Positions 8,025 to 16,040 of a DNA stretch of 64,000 nucleotides are shown piece by piece (positions within the stretch are counted from its first letter, which is position 1; each line of letters starts with the position of its first letter). The position numbers and the translations under genes were made by a program. Below the pieces are notes generated by a model. It worked only from the letters and a program-made list of their open reading frames with translations, did no database searches and was not told the origin of the DNA. This DNA is from JAFMDF01 sp965277445. GTDB lineage: Bacteria > Bacteroidota > Bacteroidia > Chitinophagales > Saprospiraceae. The stretch covers positions 3,162,001 to 3,226,000 of the forward strand of contig CBDICY010000013.1 of NCBI GenBank assembly GCA_965277445.1. The letters run 5' to 3'.

Positions 8025-8327
8025 ATTTGGTTTAGTTTGTTAGTATAAAGTAAATCAATGAGTAAATAATTCGAGTTGAGGGTTATTCCGATTTAAATCG
8101 GAACGAGTTAAAAAGTAATGGAATCTAAGCATAAAACAGATAAAGTGTTAACTAAATACTCCATATTTAAAAGAAATTGTATACAACCCGAAACACGCAA
8201 CTCGCAACACGAATATTTGAATGGTCAAAGTTAGTTAAAAATTACTAAAAATTTTATCCTTTCATTTTAGCAATTTTTCCTACCTTCCCTCTTCAAAACG
8301 AAAATAAAATCTTAATACCAGTTAGCT
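8025..8327. other. Divergent intergenic region without a gene
   Basis: Besides the 8086-8103 palindrome it contains a CGCAACTCGCAACACG word (8182-8213) that recurs at 18811-18840 and 18912-18935. No convincing TAnnTTTG promoter was found for either flanking gene. Confidence 0.6.
8086..8103. promoter_or_regulatory. 18-bp perfect palindrome in a divergent intergenic region
   Basis: TTCCGATTTAAATCGGAA is fully self-complementary and lies between the divergent permease (start 8024) and dehydrogenase (start 8328) genes, where an operator could be placed. A relaxed relative, CTCCGATTTATCAGAAC, lies in the 6844-6901 repeat, so it may instead be a dispersed palindrome. Confidence 0.45.
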
Positions 8328-10508
8328 ATGCCACTCAAGTTTAAGTATCTACTAGGTTTTTATATGTTCTTTTTTGCTTTCCTTTCTTGTCAGCAAGATA
8401 AAGTTCAAACGCCTCCAAAATATGTGAATTGGGCATCCTATTTAGGCGATAAACATTCTAACCAATATACACCTTTGACACAAATCAATAAGGAAAATGT
8501 CAAAAATTTAAAGGTTGCTTGGAAATATCATGCAGGAGATGCAGATACCTTAAAAAATCGCACCCAAATTCAATGTAATCCATTGGTGATTGACGGTATT
8601 TTATATGGTAGTTCTCCACGACTTAAGTTCTTTGCCTTGGATGCTAAGACAGGTAAAGAATTGTGGAAATTTGATCCATTTGCAGAAAATGAGTACAAAG
8701 CTTTTGGAATGGGCGTTAATCGAGGATTGACTTATTGGACAGATGGTAAAGAAAAACGTTTATTAGTAACTGCTGGTCCACATATTTATGCCATTAATGC
8801 AAAAGATGGCTCCTTAATTCAAGATTTTGGAGAACATGGAAAAGTGGATTTACATGATGGATTAGAACGAAATGTCCAAGAATTATTTATTAATTCAAAT
8901 ACACCAGGCATTATATATAAGGACAAGCTAATCATGGGTTGTCGAGTTTCTGAATCAGGTGGTGCGGCTTCTGTTCCAGGACATATTCGAGCTTATAACG
9001 TAAAAACAGGGGAACAAGAATGGATTTTTCATACTATCCCCCACCCTGGCGAATATGGCTACGAAACTTGGCCTGCGGGTGCTTGGCAATATGCTGGCGG
9101 CGCAAATGCTTGGGCAGGATTTTCATTGGATGAAGAACGAGGGGTTCTTTTTGCGCCTACGGGTTCGGCTTCTTTTGATTATTATGGTGGCGACCGAATT
9201 GGAGAAAATTTATTTGCGAATAGCCTGATTGCTCTAGATGTGGAAACAGGCAAAAGAAAATGGCATTTTCAAACTGTTCATCACGATATTTGGGATAGAG
9301 ATTTGCCAGCACCGCCCAATTTGGTAACGGTCACCCACGAAGGCAAACAAATTGAAGCAGTTGCTCAGATCACCAAATCTTCCTATGTCTTTTTATTCGA
9401 TCGAGAAACTGGTAAGCCTTTATTTCCAATCGAAGAAGTACCAACTCAACCCTCCACTTTAGAAGGAGAACAAGCATGGCCTACCCAACCAATTCCTGTT
9501 AAACCACCTCAATTCTCAAGAAATAGAGTAACCGAAAAAGATTTAACGACTAGAACTACCGAAGCTTTTGCATATGCCAAAGCTCTTTGGGACAAGGCAG
9601 CAGAAGGGGAACATTTTATTCCGCTAACAGAAGACGGGGCGATTGTTTTTCCTGGGCTAGATGGCGGTGGTGAATGGGGCGGTGCCGCCTTTGAACCTGC
9701 TTCTGGCAATTTAATTGTCAATGCTAGTGAAATGCCTTGGCTTTTATCCTTAAAGAAAGCAGCTTCAATTTCGGAAGGAAATATTTCAAAAGGTAAGAGT
9801 ATCTATAATGCCTTCTGCTTATCCTGTCATGGAAAGAATTTGCAAGGTGGCGATATGTTTGGTGCCGTACCTTCTTTAAAGAATTTAAAAGAGCGTTTAG
9901 ACGAAAAAATGATAACGGAAATTTTAAAAAACGGAAATGGGGCTATGCCTTCTTTTGCCTTTTTACCCGATGACCAAGTTAAAGCCATTTCAGCCTTTCT
10001 ATTGGAAACAGCAGACGCCGAAAAAGTGGAGGTTGCAAAAGATGATACTTGGCCTTATCCTTATTATTTTAATGGGTTTACTCGATTTCAAGATAATGAA
10101 GGCTACCCTGCGATTACCCCTCCTTGGGGCACATTAAATGCAATTAACCTAAATACAGGAGAAATAAGTTGGAAAGTAACGCTTGGTGAATATCCAGAAT
10201 TAATGCAAGCAGGCATGGAGCCAATGGGCTCAGAAAGTTATGGTGGGCCTGTAGTTAGTGCTAGTGGTTTAATCTTTATGGCAGGTACTTTAGATGAAAA
10301 ATTCCGAATATTTGATAGTAGTAATGGTGATTTATTATTTGAAACAAAGTTACCTGCCGCTGGTTTTGCTACACCTTCCGTTTACGCCATTGATGGGCAG
10401 CAATATATTGTTATTGCTTGTGGTGGTGGGAAATTGGGTAAAAAGTCTGGGGATGCCTATGTGGCTTTTACACTCAAAAACTATACTCCAAACGGTGTAA
10501 AAAAGTGA
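8328..10508 (+). CDS. PQQ-dependent dehydrogenase with inserted cytochrome c domain, lipoprotein
   Basis: 726 residues. A lipoprotein signal peptide ends in a lipobox (AFLSC, Cys about residue 21). The rest is an eight-bladed quinoprotein propeller of the membrane glucose/quinate dehydrogenase type: WASYLGDKHSNQYTPL opens blade 1, and VHHDIWDRDLPAPPNL is the conserved W-D-x-D segment near the PQQ site. A class I cytochrome c domain is inserted late in the chain (CLSCH, haem-binding Cys497/Cys500/His501; likely axial Met540 in GAMPSF), after which the propeller resumes. It would oxidise a sugar or polyol outside the inner membrane and pass electrons through its own haem. No pqq biosynthesis genes are in the window. 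Substrate unknown. Confidence 0.88.
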   Translation: MPLKFKYLLGFYMFFFAFLSCQQDKVQTPPKYVNWASYLGDKHSNQYTPLTQINKENVKNLKVAWKYHAGDADTLKNRTQIQCNPLVIDGILYGSSPRLKFFALDAKTGKELWKFDPFAENEYKAFGMGVNRGLTYWTDGKEKRLLVTAGPHIYAINAKDGSLIQDFGEHGKVDLHDGLERNVQELFINSNTPGIIYKDKLIMGCRVSESGGAASVPGHIRAYNVKTGEQEWIFHTIPHPGEYGYETWPAGAWQYAGGANAWAGFSLDEERGVLFAPTGSASFDYYGGDRIGENLFANSLIALDVETGKRKWHFQTVHHDIWDRDLPAPPNLVTVTHEGKQIEAVAQITKSSYVFLFDRETGKPLFPIEEVPTQPSTLEGEQAWPTQPIPVKPPQFSRNRVTEKDLTTRTTEAFAYAKALWDKAAEGEHFIPLTEDGAIVFPGLDGGGEWGGAAFEPASGNLIVNASEMPWLLSLKKAASISEGNISKGKSIYNAFCLSCHGKNLQGGDMFGAVPSLKNLKERLDEKMITEILKNGNGAMPSFAFLPDDQVKAISAFLLETADAEKVEVAKDDTWPYPYYFNGFTRFQDNEGYPAITPPWGTLNAINLNTGEISWKVTLGEYPELMQAGMEPMGSESYGGPVVSASGLIFMAGTLDEKFRIFDSSNGDLLFETKLPAAGFATPSVYAIDGQQYIVIACGGGKLGKKSGDAYVAFTLKNYTPNGVKK

Positions 10509-10530
10509 TTTTGAATTTGAATCCTTGAAT

Positions 10531-10557
10531 GGGCAACCACAAGGGATTGCCCGTACA
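10531..10557. repeat. GGGCAACCACAAGGGATTGCCC repeat
   Basis: A short imperfect hairpin (GGGCAA/TTGCCC) just after the dehydrogenase gene, followed by CGTACA. The word looks like a dispersed palindromic repeat; I recall similar ones from other environmental bacteria but cannot verify that here. Confidence 0.55.
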
Positions 10558-10602
10558 GTTCCCGAATCCCAAATTTATCCCGTACAAAGTATAATATAAA
10601 TT

Positions 10603-12144
10603 ATGAATAAATTCTACTATTTTTTACCACTCATATGTTGCTTACTCATTTTTGGTTGTTCTTCTTCCAAAGACATTAACCTCTCTGAAAAACCAAACAT
10701 TGTTTTCCTATTCGCAGATGATATGACCTATACTGCTATAAATGCACTCGGAAATAGCGAAATTCAAACCCCAAATTTAGATAGGTTGGTCAAGAACGGA
10801 ACGACTTTTACCAATGCTTATAATATGGGTGCCTGGAATGGTGCGGTTTGTGCTGCTTCCAGAGCAATGATAATTTCTGGGCGCTACGTTTGGGATGCTT
10901 ATGAATTTAGAAAAAATTGGGCAAGAAAGGATACAGTCGCTTACAATCAAAGTTGGGGCAAGATCATGGAAAGGGCTGGATACGATACCTACATGACGGG
11001 TAAATGGCATGTAGATGCGCCCGCAGATAAAGTTTTTCAACAGGTAAAGCATATTCGCCCAGGAATGCCTGGAGATGAATGGGATCATTATAAAATGGTA
11101 CGCCAATTTAAACAGGTCGTCGGCAGAGAAAAAATTGATGGAAAATTAGTCACAGCAGATGACGTCTTGCCACTTGGGTATAATCGACCGAAAGATGAAA
11201 ACGACAATTCTTGGTCGCCTGTAGATCCTAAACATGGAGGATTTTGGGAAGGCGGCAAACATTGGAGTGAAGTCCTTAAAGATGATGCTTTAGCTTTTAT
11301 CGGCCAAGCCAAAAATAAGGACAATCCTTTTTTCATGTATTTAGCCTTTAATGCACCACATGATCCTCGGCAAGCACCTCAGTCCTATATTAACAAATAT
11401 CCATTAGAAAATATTTCTTTACCTAAAAGTTGGTTACCCGAATATCCCAATAAAGAAAAGATTGGCAATGGACAAGATTTAAGGGATGAAGCCTTAGCCC
11501 CTTATCCAAGAACGGCATATTCCATTAAAAAACATATTCAAGAATATTATGCTATCATAACTCATTTGGATACACAGATTGGGGAAATATTAGATGCCTT
11601 AGAAGCTTCTGGAAAAATGAATAATACTTATATCTTTTTTACAGCTGACCACGGTTTAGCAATGGGGCGACATGGTTTACTCGGTAAACAAAGTATGTAT
11701 GATCATAGCATCCGCCCACCTTTACTATTTATGGGGCCAGATATTCCAAAAGGAAAAAAAGTAAAAAATGATATTTATTTACAAGATATTATGGCTACCA
11801 GTCTTGAATTAGCGGCTATAGACAAGCCTGACTATGTTGATTTTAATAGTTTTTTAAGTCAGGCAAAAGGTACTATCAATAAAGGCAGTTACGAAGAGAT
11901 TTATGGTGCTTACATCAAATTCCAACGAATGATTCGAAAGGATGGATTTAAATTAATCGTTTATCCTCGGCTCAATCAGCTTTTACTATTCGATTTAACC
12001 GAAGATCCCGAAGAAATGAAGGATTTATCAGAAGCTAATCCAGCAAAAGTACAAGCGCTATTCAAGGATTTAATTGCTTTGCAAAAAGAGATGAAAGATG
12101 AGTTGGATTTACAGCCTTATTATGATCAACGGTATGGGTATTGA
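10603..12144 (+). CDS. Sulfatase family lipoprotein with CxAxR maturation motif
   Basis: 513 residues. A lipobox (LIFGC, C19) predicts an acylated exported protein. The sulfatase (alkaline-phosphatase superfamily) fold is shown by FADD (D39/D40, Ca2+ ligands), the formylglycine site C83-A-A-S-R87, the TGKWH motif, and the late metal site FFTADHGLAMGRHGLLGKQ. The formylglycine motif has Ala where Pro is usual (CxAxR instead of CxPxR), a known but less common variant. It would hydrolyse a sulfate ester on a carbohydrate or small molecule outside the cytoplasm. It lies 95 bp after the dehydrogenase gene and may be co-transcribed with it. No formylglycine-generating enzyme is in the window. Confidence 0.87.
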   Translation: MNKFYYFLPLICCLLIFGCSSSKDINLSEKPNIVFLFADDMTYTAINALGNSEIQTPNLDRLVKNGTTFTNAYNMGAWNGAVCAASRAMIISGRYVWDAYEFRKNWARKDTVAYNQSWGKIMERAGYDTYMTGKWHVDAPADKVFQQVKHIRPGMPGDEWDHYKMVRQFKQVVGREKIDGKLVTADDVLPLGYNRPKDENDNSWSPVDPKHGGFWEGGKHWSEVLKDDALAFIGQAKNKDNPFFMYLAFNAPHDPRQAPQSYINKYPLENISLPKSWLPEYPNKEKIGNGQDLRDEALAPYPRTAYSIKKHIQEYYAIITHLDTQIGEILDALEASGKMNNTYIFFTADHGLAMGRHGLLGKQSMYDHSIRPPLLFMGPDIPKGKKVKNDIYLQDIMATSLELAAIDKPDYVDFNSFLSQAKGTINKGSYEEIYGAYIKFQRMIRKDGFKLIVYPRLNQLLLFDLTEDPEEMKDLSEANPAKVQALFKDLIALQKEMKDELDLQPYYDQRYGY

Positions 12145-12425
12145 CAATTTTCAATTTTCAAATGGATGTACAACTGAGGTAACGTTCCAAAAGTTACTAA
12201 TCTCCATAATGATGATTTCTAACTCAGAAATCGCCATTTATCTATATTTGAAGATTATCAAAATCTAAGTTCATCATTTTCTTAAATTATACTACCTTCA
12301 CCCAAATAATTAGTTCTTAAGCTAATTTTAAAATCAAGTAATTGCCTATAATTTTAAACTTCAATTTCAATATTCTCACCAAAGCAAGTTGAAAATTCGA
12401 AATTGAAAATTGAAAATTGAATTTC
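12145..12425. other. Intergenic region with AATTGAAAATTGA words
   Basis: No gene. The words TTCAATTTTC and AATTGAAAATTGAAAATTGA (12388-12420) are degenerate repeats that recur in inverse form at 42062-42105. Confidence 0.6.
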
Positions 12426-12788
12426 ATGAATATTTTATTAAGTCTACTAATTTCACTTATTCTCATTTTGCATATCTATTTCGTCTGGCTAGAAATGTTT
12501 GCTTGGACAACGCATGGTAAAAAAGCCTTTAAAGGAATGTCTGAGGAGTTATTTATGCAAACCAAAACAATGGCAGCTAACCAAGGCTTATATAATGGTT
12601 TCTTAGTAGCGGGTTTAGTTTGGTCGCTATTAATAGAAGATATGGTTTGGAGTGAAAATATTGCGATCTTCTTTTTAAGCTGTATTGCGGTGGCAGGCAT
12701 TTATGGTGCATTGACCGTCCAAAAGAGTATCTTTTATATTCAAGGATTACCTGCAATTATTGCCATCATTTTGATTTTAACGAACTAA
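12426..12788 (+). CDS. DUF1304 family membrane protein
   Basis: 120 residues from the ATG at 12426; a TTG three codons upstream (12417) is in frame but lies inside an AATTGAAAATTGA repeat and is less likely. Four hydrophobic segments. The conserved family pattern is present: HIYFVWLEMFAW, KAF near residue 33, NQGLYNGFL, then a Gly-containing AGIYGALTVQKS and QGLPAI. DUF1304 proteins are small inner-membrane proteins of unknown function. The gene stands alone and is closed by a hairpin 7 bp after the stop. Confidence 0.85.
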   Translation: MNILLSLLISLILILHIYFVWLEMFAWTTHGKKAFKGMSEELFMQTKTMAANQGLYNGFLVAGLVWSLLIEDMVWSENIAIFFLSCIAVAGIYGALTVQKSIFYIQGLPAIIAIILILTN

Positions 12789-12794
12789 TTTTAA

Positions 12795-12825
12795 TTTTTT
12801 AGTAAGTTTTTACTAAAAAAATCAA
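12795..12825 (+). terminator. Rho-independent-like terminator after DUF1304 gene
   Basis: A perfect 11-bp stem (TTTTTTAGTAA / TTACTAAAAAA) with a GTTT loop starts 7 bases after the stop codon. The stem is AT-rich and its symmetrical A/T runs could work in both directions. Confidence 0.6.
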
Positions 12826-13064
12826 AAAATAAGTTAAAATATTAAATTTTTTAAATTAAAATCTATAAAAAACTAATAATCAATCAATTAAATCAATATT
12901 ATTGATAAAAAAAATTCATCACTCAATAGATAATAAAAATAAACAATGCATAAAAGCTGCTTAAACACCTGAGAAACAAGCACTTAATGATTCAGCAAAA
13001 TAAGCATATAAAAGCATCAACTACAGAACAATTTATAATTATTTAAATATTTAAGAAAAAACCT
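12826..13064. other. AT-rich gap without recognisable genes
   Basis: About 240 bases, very rich in A and T, with no ORF of note. It precedes a strong Bacteroidota promoter. Confidence 0.6.
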
Positions 13065-13094
13065 TTGCATAATTGAAAATGATTACTATCTTTG
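13065..13094 (+). promoter_or_regulatory. Bacteroidota sigma-70-type promoter (TTG-N19-TATCTTTG)
   Basis: TTG at 13065-13067 and TATCTTTG at 13087-13094 match the TTG / TAnnTTTG elements with a 19-base spacer. Transcription would start near 13098-13101, giving a ~285-base leader before the ATG at 13385, much longer than for the other promoters seen here. Confidence 0.8.
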
Positions 13095-13135
13095 TGTTGT
13101 AATTAAATTGAAATAAGAAATTTGACTACTTATAT

Positions 13136-13290
13136 GATCAAAAATCCCACAACTTTTGATCAAAAAATCAGAATCAATTTCTAATCCCACAACTAAGAAA
13201 TCCCACATCTCTTAGTTTTAGAAATACTTCTCGATTTAAAAACTATCTTTCCCACTCGCATCCTATAGTTATTAGTTATAGTATAACTAA
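13136..13290 (+). promoter_or_regulatory. Structured 5' leader with repeated TCCCAC loops
   Basis: Three hairpins with unrelated stems expose nearly the same loop: TGATCAAAA/TTTTGATCA around ATCCCACAAC (13135-13162); TTTCTA/TAAGAAA with one bulge around ATCCCACAAC (13178-13200); ACTAAGA/TCTTAGT around AATCCCACATC (13192-13216). The second and third overlap and exclude each other. A fourth, looser one (AACTAT/ATAGTT, 13241-13270) holds TTTCCCACTC. A plain hairpin TTAGTTAT/ATAACTAA (13272-13290) follows. The constant loop with changing stems suggests binding of a protein or small RNA. Confidence 0.6.
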
Positions 13291-13384
13291 ATTCCATTTT
13301 TGTAACAATTATCCTAAATTTTAACATTTTCATCAAATCCCGCTTTTCGGAGATTTTTTATCAAAAAATGCTAAAAATTTAGAA

Positions 13385-13795
13385 ATGAAGTCACTTTTTA
13401 CAACTTTACTACTAGGATTAACGACCTTACTTTCAGCACAAACTGTTTCTTTCGAACCTGCTACATCTTTAATGGATGATAATGCAACTGCTTCTATTGA
13501 TGGTACAGTCTACGCAGAAGCAACTACCTTCGCTGTAAGTAATGAATTTAACTTAGATTTTGAAACAGATGCTTATTATGGCGATATTATCATCAGCTAT
13601 AACTTAAACTCTGTAGCAGATGTAAAATTAGAAGTTAAGAAAGAAGGTTCATCTGCAATCTCCTTAGTAGATGGAACTCAAACAACTGGAACTCAAGAAA
13701 TTTTATGGGATGAAAATCTTGAATCAGGAAAATATACCATCAAATTAATTGTTGGAACTAAAGTTCAAACTAAGACAATCAATTTATCTTTATAA
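13385..13795 (+). CDS. Small secreted beta-rich protein of unknown function
   Basis: 136 residues. A signal peptide (MKSLFTTLLLGLTTLLSAQ, cleavage after SAQ) is followed by ~115 residues that look like one beta-sandwich domain, ending with LESGKYTIKLIVGTKVQTKTINLSL. This end resembles both the 'G.Y...' strand pair of T9SS type A sorting domains and DUF3244-like folds, but it lacks the usual basic C-terminus, so I do not claim a sorting signal. It stands alone, with its own near-consensus promoter, a ~285-base structured leader and a strong terminator, the arrangement expected for an abundant, post-transcriptionally controlled envelope protein. No homologue recognised. Confidence 0.75.
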   Translation: MKSLFTTLLLGLTTLLSAQTVSFEPATSLMDDNATASIDGTVYAEATTFAVSNEFNLDFETDAYYGDIIISYNLNSVADVKLEVKKEGSSAISLVDGTQTTGTQEILWDENLESGKYTIKLIVGTKVQTKTINLSL

Positions 13796-13972
13796 AATAC
13801 AACCTCATAATACGGAATTAATAAAAAATTAATCAACACCTAAAGTTCTCACTAAATCAACTTTAAAAGTCAACGAAACCAGAAAGCTATTCATCCAGTT
13901 TTCACTATTACCACCACACTTTGAAACCTATTATTTCTCATACACTATAAAACGAGAACACCCATAGAAAAT

Positions 13973-14010
13973 AAAAGCACTTTTTCCTTAATTGGGAAAA
14001 GTGCTTTTTT
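13973..14010 (+). terminator. Rho-independent terminator
   Basis: AAAAGCACTTTTTCC / GGGAAAAGTGCTTTTTT with a TTAATT loop, ending in six Ts. It lies about 180 bases after the small secreted protein gene, whose transcript would have a long 3' tail. Confidence 0.85.
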
Positions 14011-14079
14011 CATTGGGAGCACTTATATCGCTAAACTGCCCGCAATAGCAATAGATCAATTATGAACAGTTTTGTCTAA

Positions 14080-14199
14080 TTGAAGTTGAAATTGAAGTTG
14101 AAGTTGAAGTTGAAGTTGAAGTTGAAGTTGAAGTTGAAGTTGAAGTTGAAGTTGAAGTTGAAGTTGAAGTTGAAGTTGAAGTTGAAGTTGAAGTTGAAG
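14080..14199. repeat. (TTGAAG)n hexanucleotide tandem repeat
   Basis: Twenty units of TTGAAG, the last 18 perfect (14092-14199), the second with one substitution. It lies between the terminator and the promoter of the permease-regulator gene. Shorter degenerate relatives are found at 30833-30872 (inverse), 31010-31044, 42118-42170 and 44022-44056. Such a perfect array is prone to slip. Confidence 0.95.
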
Positions 14200-14252
14200 T
14201 TGAGCCAATTAAAAATAAGTTTATAAATTTTAGTCTAATCTAAAAATAAATT

Positions 14253-14282
14253 TTGCCTATTCTAATTATTTTCCTACTTTTA
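14253..14282 (+). promoter_or_regulatory. Promoter (TTG-N19-TACTTTTA)
   Basis: TTG 14253-14255 and TACTTTTA 14275-14282 with 19 bases between. The last base deviates from TTTG. TACTTTTACC recurs upstream of the malic enzyme gene (32210) and, on the minus strand, of the DUF1080 gene (about 23137-23146). Predicted start about 15 bases before the ATG at 14303. Confidence 0.6.
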
Positions 14283-14302
14283 CCTTAACAAAATAATGGG
14301 TT

Positions 14303-15796
14303 ATGGAAAATTTTATAGAAATCATACAACAAGAATGGGCTATTAGAGCGCTATTAGCCTCTTCCATGGTAGGTTTAATGTGTGGTGTATTGGGCTGCTT
14401 TATCGTTTTGCGGAACATGGCATTAATTGGAGATGCCTTAGCGCATGCAATACTTCCTGGAGTTGTCGTAGCTTTTATGATTGTCGGCTATAGTGCACTA
14501 GGATTCTTTGTTGGTTCCGTTGTTGCAGGTTTATTAACAGCGGCAGGTATTACTTGGATACAACATAATGTCAAGACTAAAAATGATGCTGCTATTGGCA
14601 TTGTTTTTACTGCAATGTTTGCCATAGGCGTCATAGGTATTTCTGGTGTTTCTAGAGAAGGCGTACATTTAGATTTAAAAGATTTTCTATTTGGGAATGT
14701 TTTAGGAGTATCCAATGAGGATTTATACTTAACCGCCGCAGTTACTGTTTATGTCTTAGTTTCGATCAAGGTATTTTATCGGTATTTATTCGCTACCACT
14801 TTCCAAGAAGTTGTTGCCCAAACAATGGGCATTTCGGTTAAAATGATTCATTATTTTTTAATGTTGATGCTTTCTTTTGCCGTTGTAGCTTCCTTAGGAA
14901 CAGTCGGAGTTATCTTAGTCGTCGCTATGTTGATTACGCCTGCCTCTACTGCCCTACTCCTTTCAGATAGGTTACAAAACGTATTGGTCATTGCAGGAAT
15001 AGTTGGCTTACTTTCTGCCATTATCGGTCTATTTTTTGCTATTGTGCTGGAAGCGCCTCCAGGACCAATGATGGCTGTTGTGGCTACTTTATTTTATTTG
15101 TTAGCGGTTTTCTTTTCTCCAACAAGGGGACTCGTCTTTAAATTTTTTCAAAAAAGAAAATTACAGCAGCGAATCCATATTGAAGATATTTTAAAAGAAG
15201 GATTGAAATTAGAGAAAAAAGGCGAATTCACTTTTAGTAAATTAAAAGGAAAATTAGGTTTATCTAAAACTAGCTTATCCAAATATTTACAACAATTAGC
15301 AACTCAAAAATTCCTTATTCGCAATGACAATCAGATTAGCTTATCTCAAAAAGGCAAGGATGAAGCCTCTAGGTTAGTTCGGGCCCATCGACTTTGGGAA
15401 ACCTATCTAGTAAATCAAATTGGTTTGTCGTCTGAACAAATTCACGAAGACGCAGAGAAATATGAACACCTTTTGTCAGAAGAAATTTTGGATGAAGTAG
15501 ACGCTACCCTAGGATTTCCAACCGAAGATCCACATGGTTCGCCTATTCCTTCTAAAATAGGTTTTCCTGAATTTGCTTTGAGTAATTTAAAAATTAATCA
15601 ATACGCGGTAATTGCACAAAAACAAGTAAGTGATACCATTAGTACGCAACTTTGGAAATTGGGCTTAATGCCAGATAGTCGATTTAAAATTGATAGAAAG
15701 AATAAGGAATTGATTTTTATTGAAGTCGAAGGTAAAGAAGTGATTATTCCAGAGGTTTTGGCTCAAAGAGTAAATGTAGGAAATGTTATTAGTTAG
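14303..15796 (+). CDS. Metal ABC transporter permease (ZnuB/MntB type) fused to a DtxR/MntR-like regulator
   Basis: 497 residues. Residues 1-275 are an ABC-3 family permease with eight or so membrane segments (CGVLGCFIVLRNMALIGDALAHAILPGVV is the conserved start; split here by Met39). Residues ~290-355 form a winged helix (FSKLKGKLGLSKTSLSKYLQQL). Residues 356-415 match the DtxR/MntR dimer and metal-site region: RAHRLWETYLV and HEDAEKYEH supply the expected His/Glu ligands. Residues ~430-497 form an SH3-like FeoA domain. One chain thus joins Mn/Fe/Zn uptake to a metal-sensing domain. No ATPase or binding-protein gene is adjacent. The fusion may tune transport by metal binding rather than bind DNA, since it is membrane-tethered. 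Confidence 0.85.
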   Translation: MENFIEIIQQEWAIRALLASSMVGLMCGVLGCFIVLRNMALIGDALAHAILPGVVVAFMIVGYSALGFFVGSVVAGLLTAAGITWIQHNVKTKNDAAIGIVFTAMFAIGVIGISGVSREGVHLDLKDFLFGNVLGVSNEDLYLTAAVTVYVLVSIKVFYRYLFATTFQEVVAQTMGISVKMIHYFLMLMLSFAVVASLGTVGVILVVAMLITPASTALLLSDRLQNVLVIAGIVGLLSAIIGLFFAIVLEAPPGPMMAVVATLFYLLAVFFSPTRGLVFKFFQKRKLQQRIHIEDILKEGLKLEKKGEFTFSKLKGKLGLSKTSLSKYLQQLATQKFLIRNDNQISLSQKGKDEASRLVRAHRLWETYLVNQIGLSSEQIHEDAEKYEHLLSEEILDEVDATLGFPTEDPHGSPIPSKIGFPEFALSNLKINQYAVIAQKQVSDTISTQLWKLGLMPDSRFKIDRKNKELIFIEVEGKEVIIPEVLAQRVNVGNVIS

Positions 15797-16040
15797 TTTC
15801 AATTCGAACAATTGTTTTATGGTTAAATGGCTTTGTGGTTGTCTTTTATTTGGTAATAAAAGAAAAAAGATTCCGATAAATCCTTCAAATAGAAAACGTT
15901 CCTTCAAAAAGGAAGCAATTATTGAACGATAAAAACACCTGCTTCAACGGTTAAATATCCTCATTGCACTTCTTTTAATGGTTAAAACTTAGAAGGCGCC
16001 CTACCTTTGAGTCATTATTTAACTCGATAAAGAACAAGTT

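Noticed and set aside
8328..12144. Polysaccharide utilisation locus
   Set aside because: Dehydrogenase and sulfatase are exported, but there is no SusC/SusD pair, no hybrid two-component or ECF sigma regulator nearby.
13385..13795. T9SS type A sorting domain at the end of the small secreted protein
   Set aside because: The last strands resemble it, but the typical basic end and the conserved glycines are missing, and the whole protein is one domain.
14080..14199. CRISPR-like array
   Set aside because: The hexamer repeats follow each other without spacers and no cas gene is near; it is a microsatellite.
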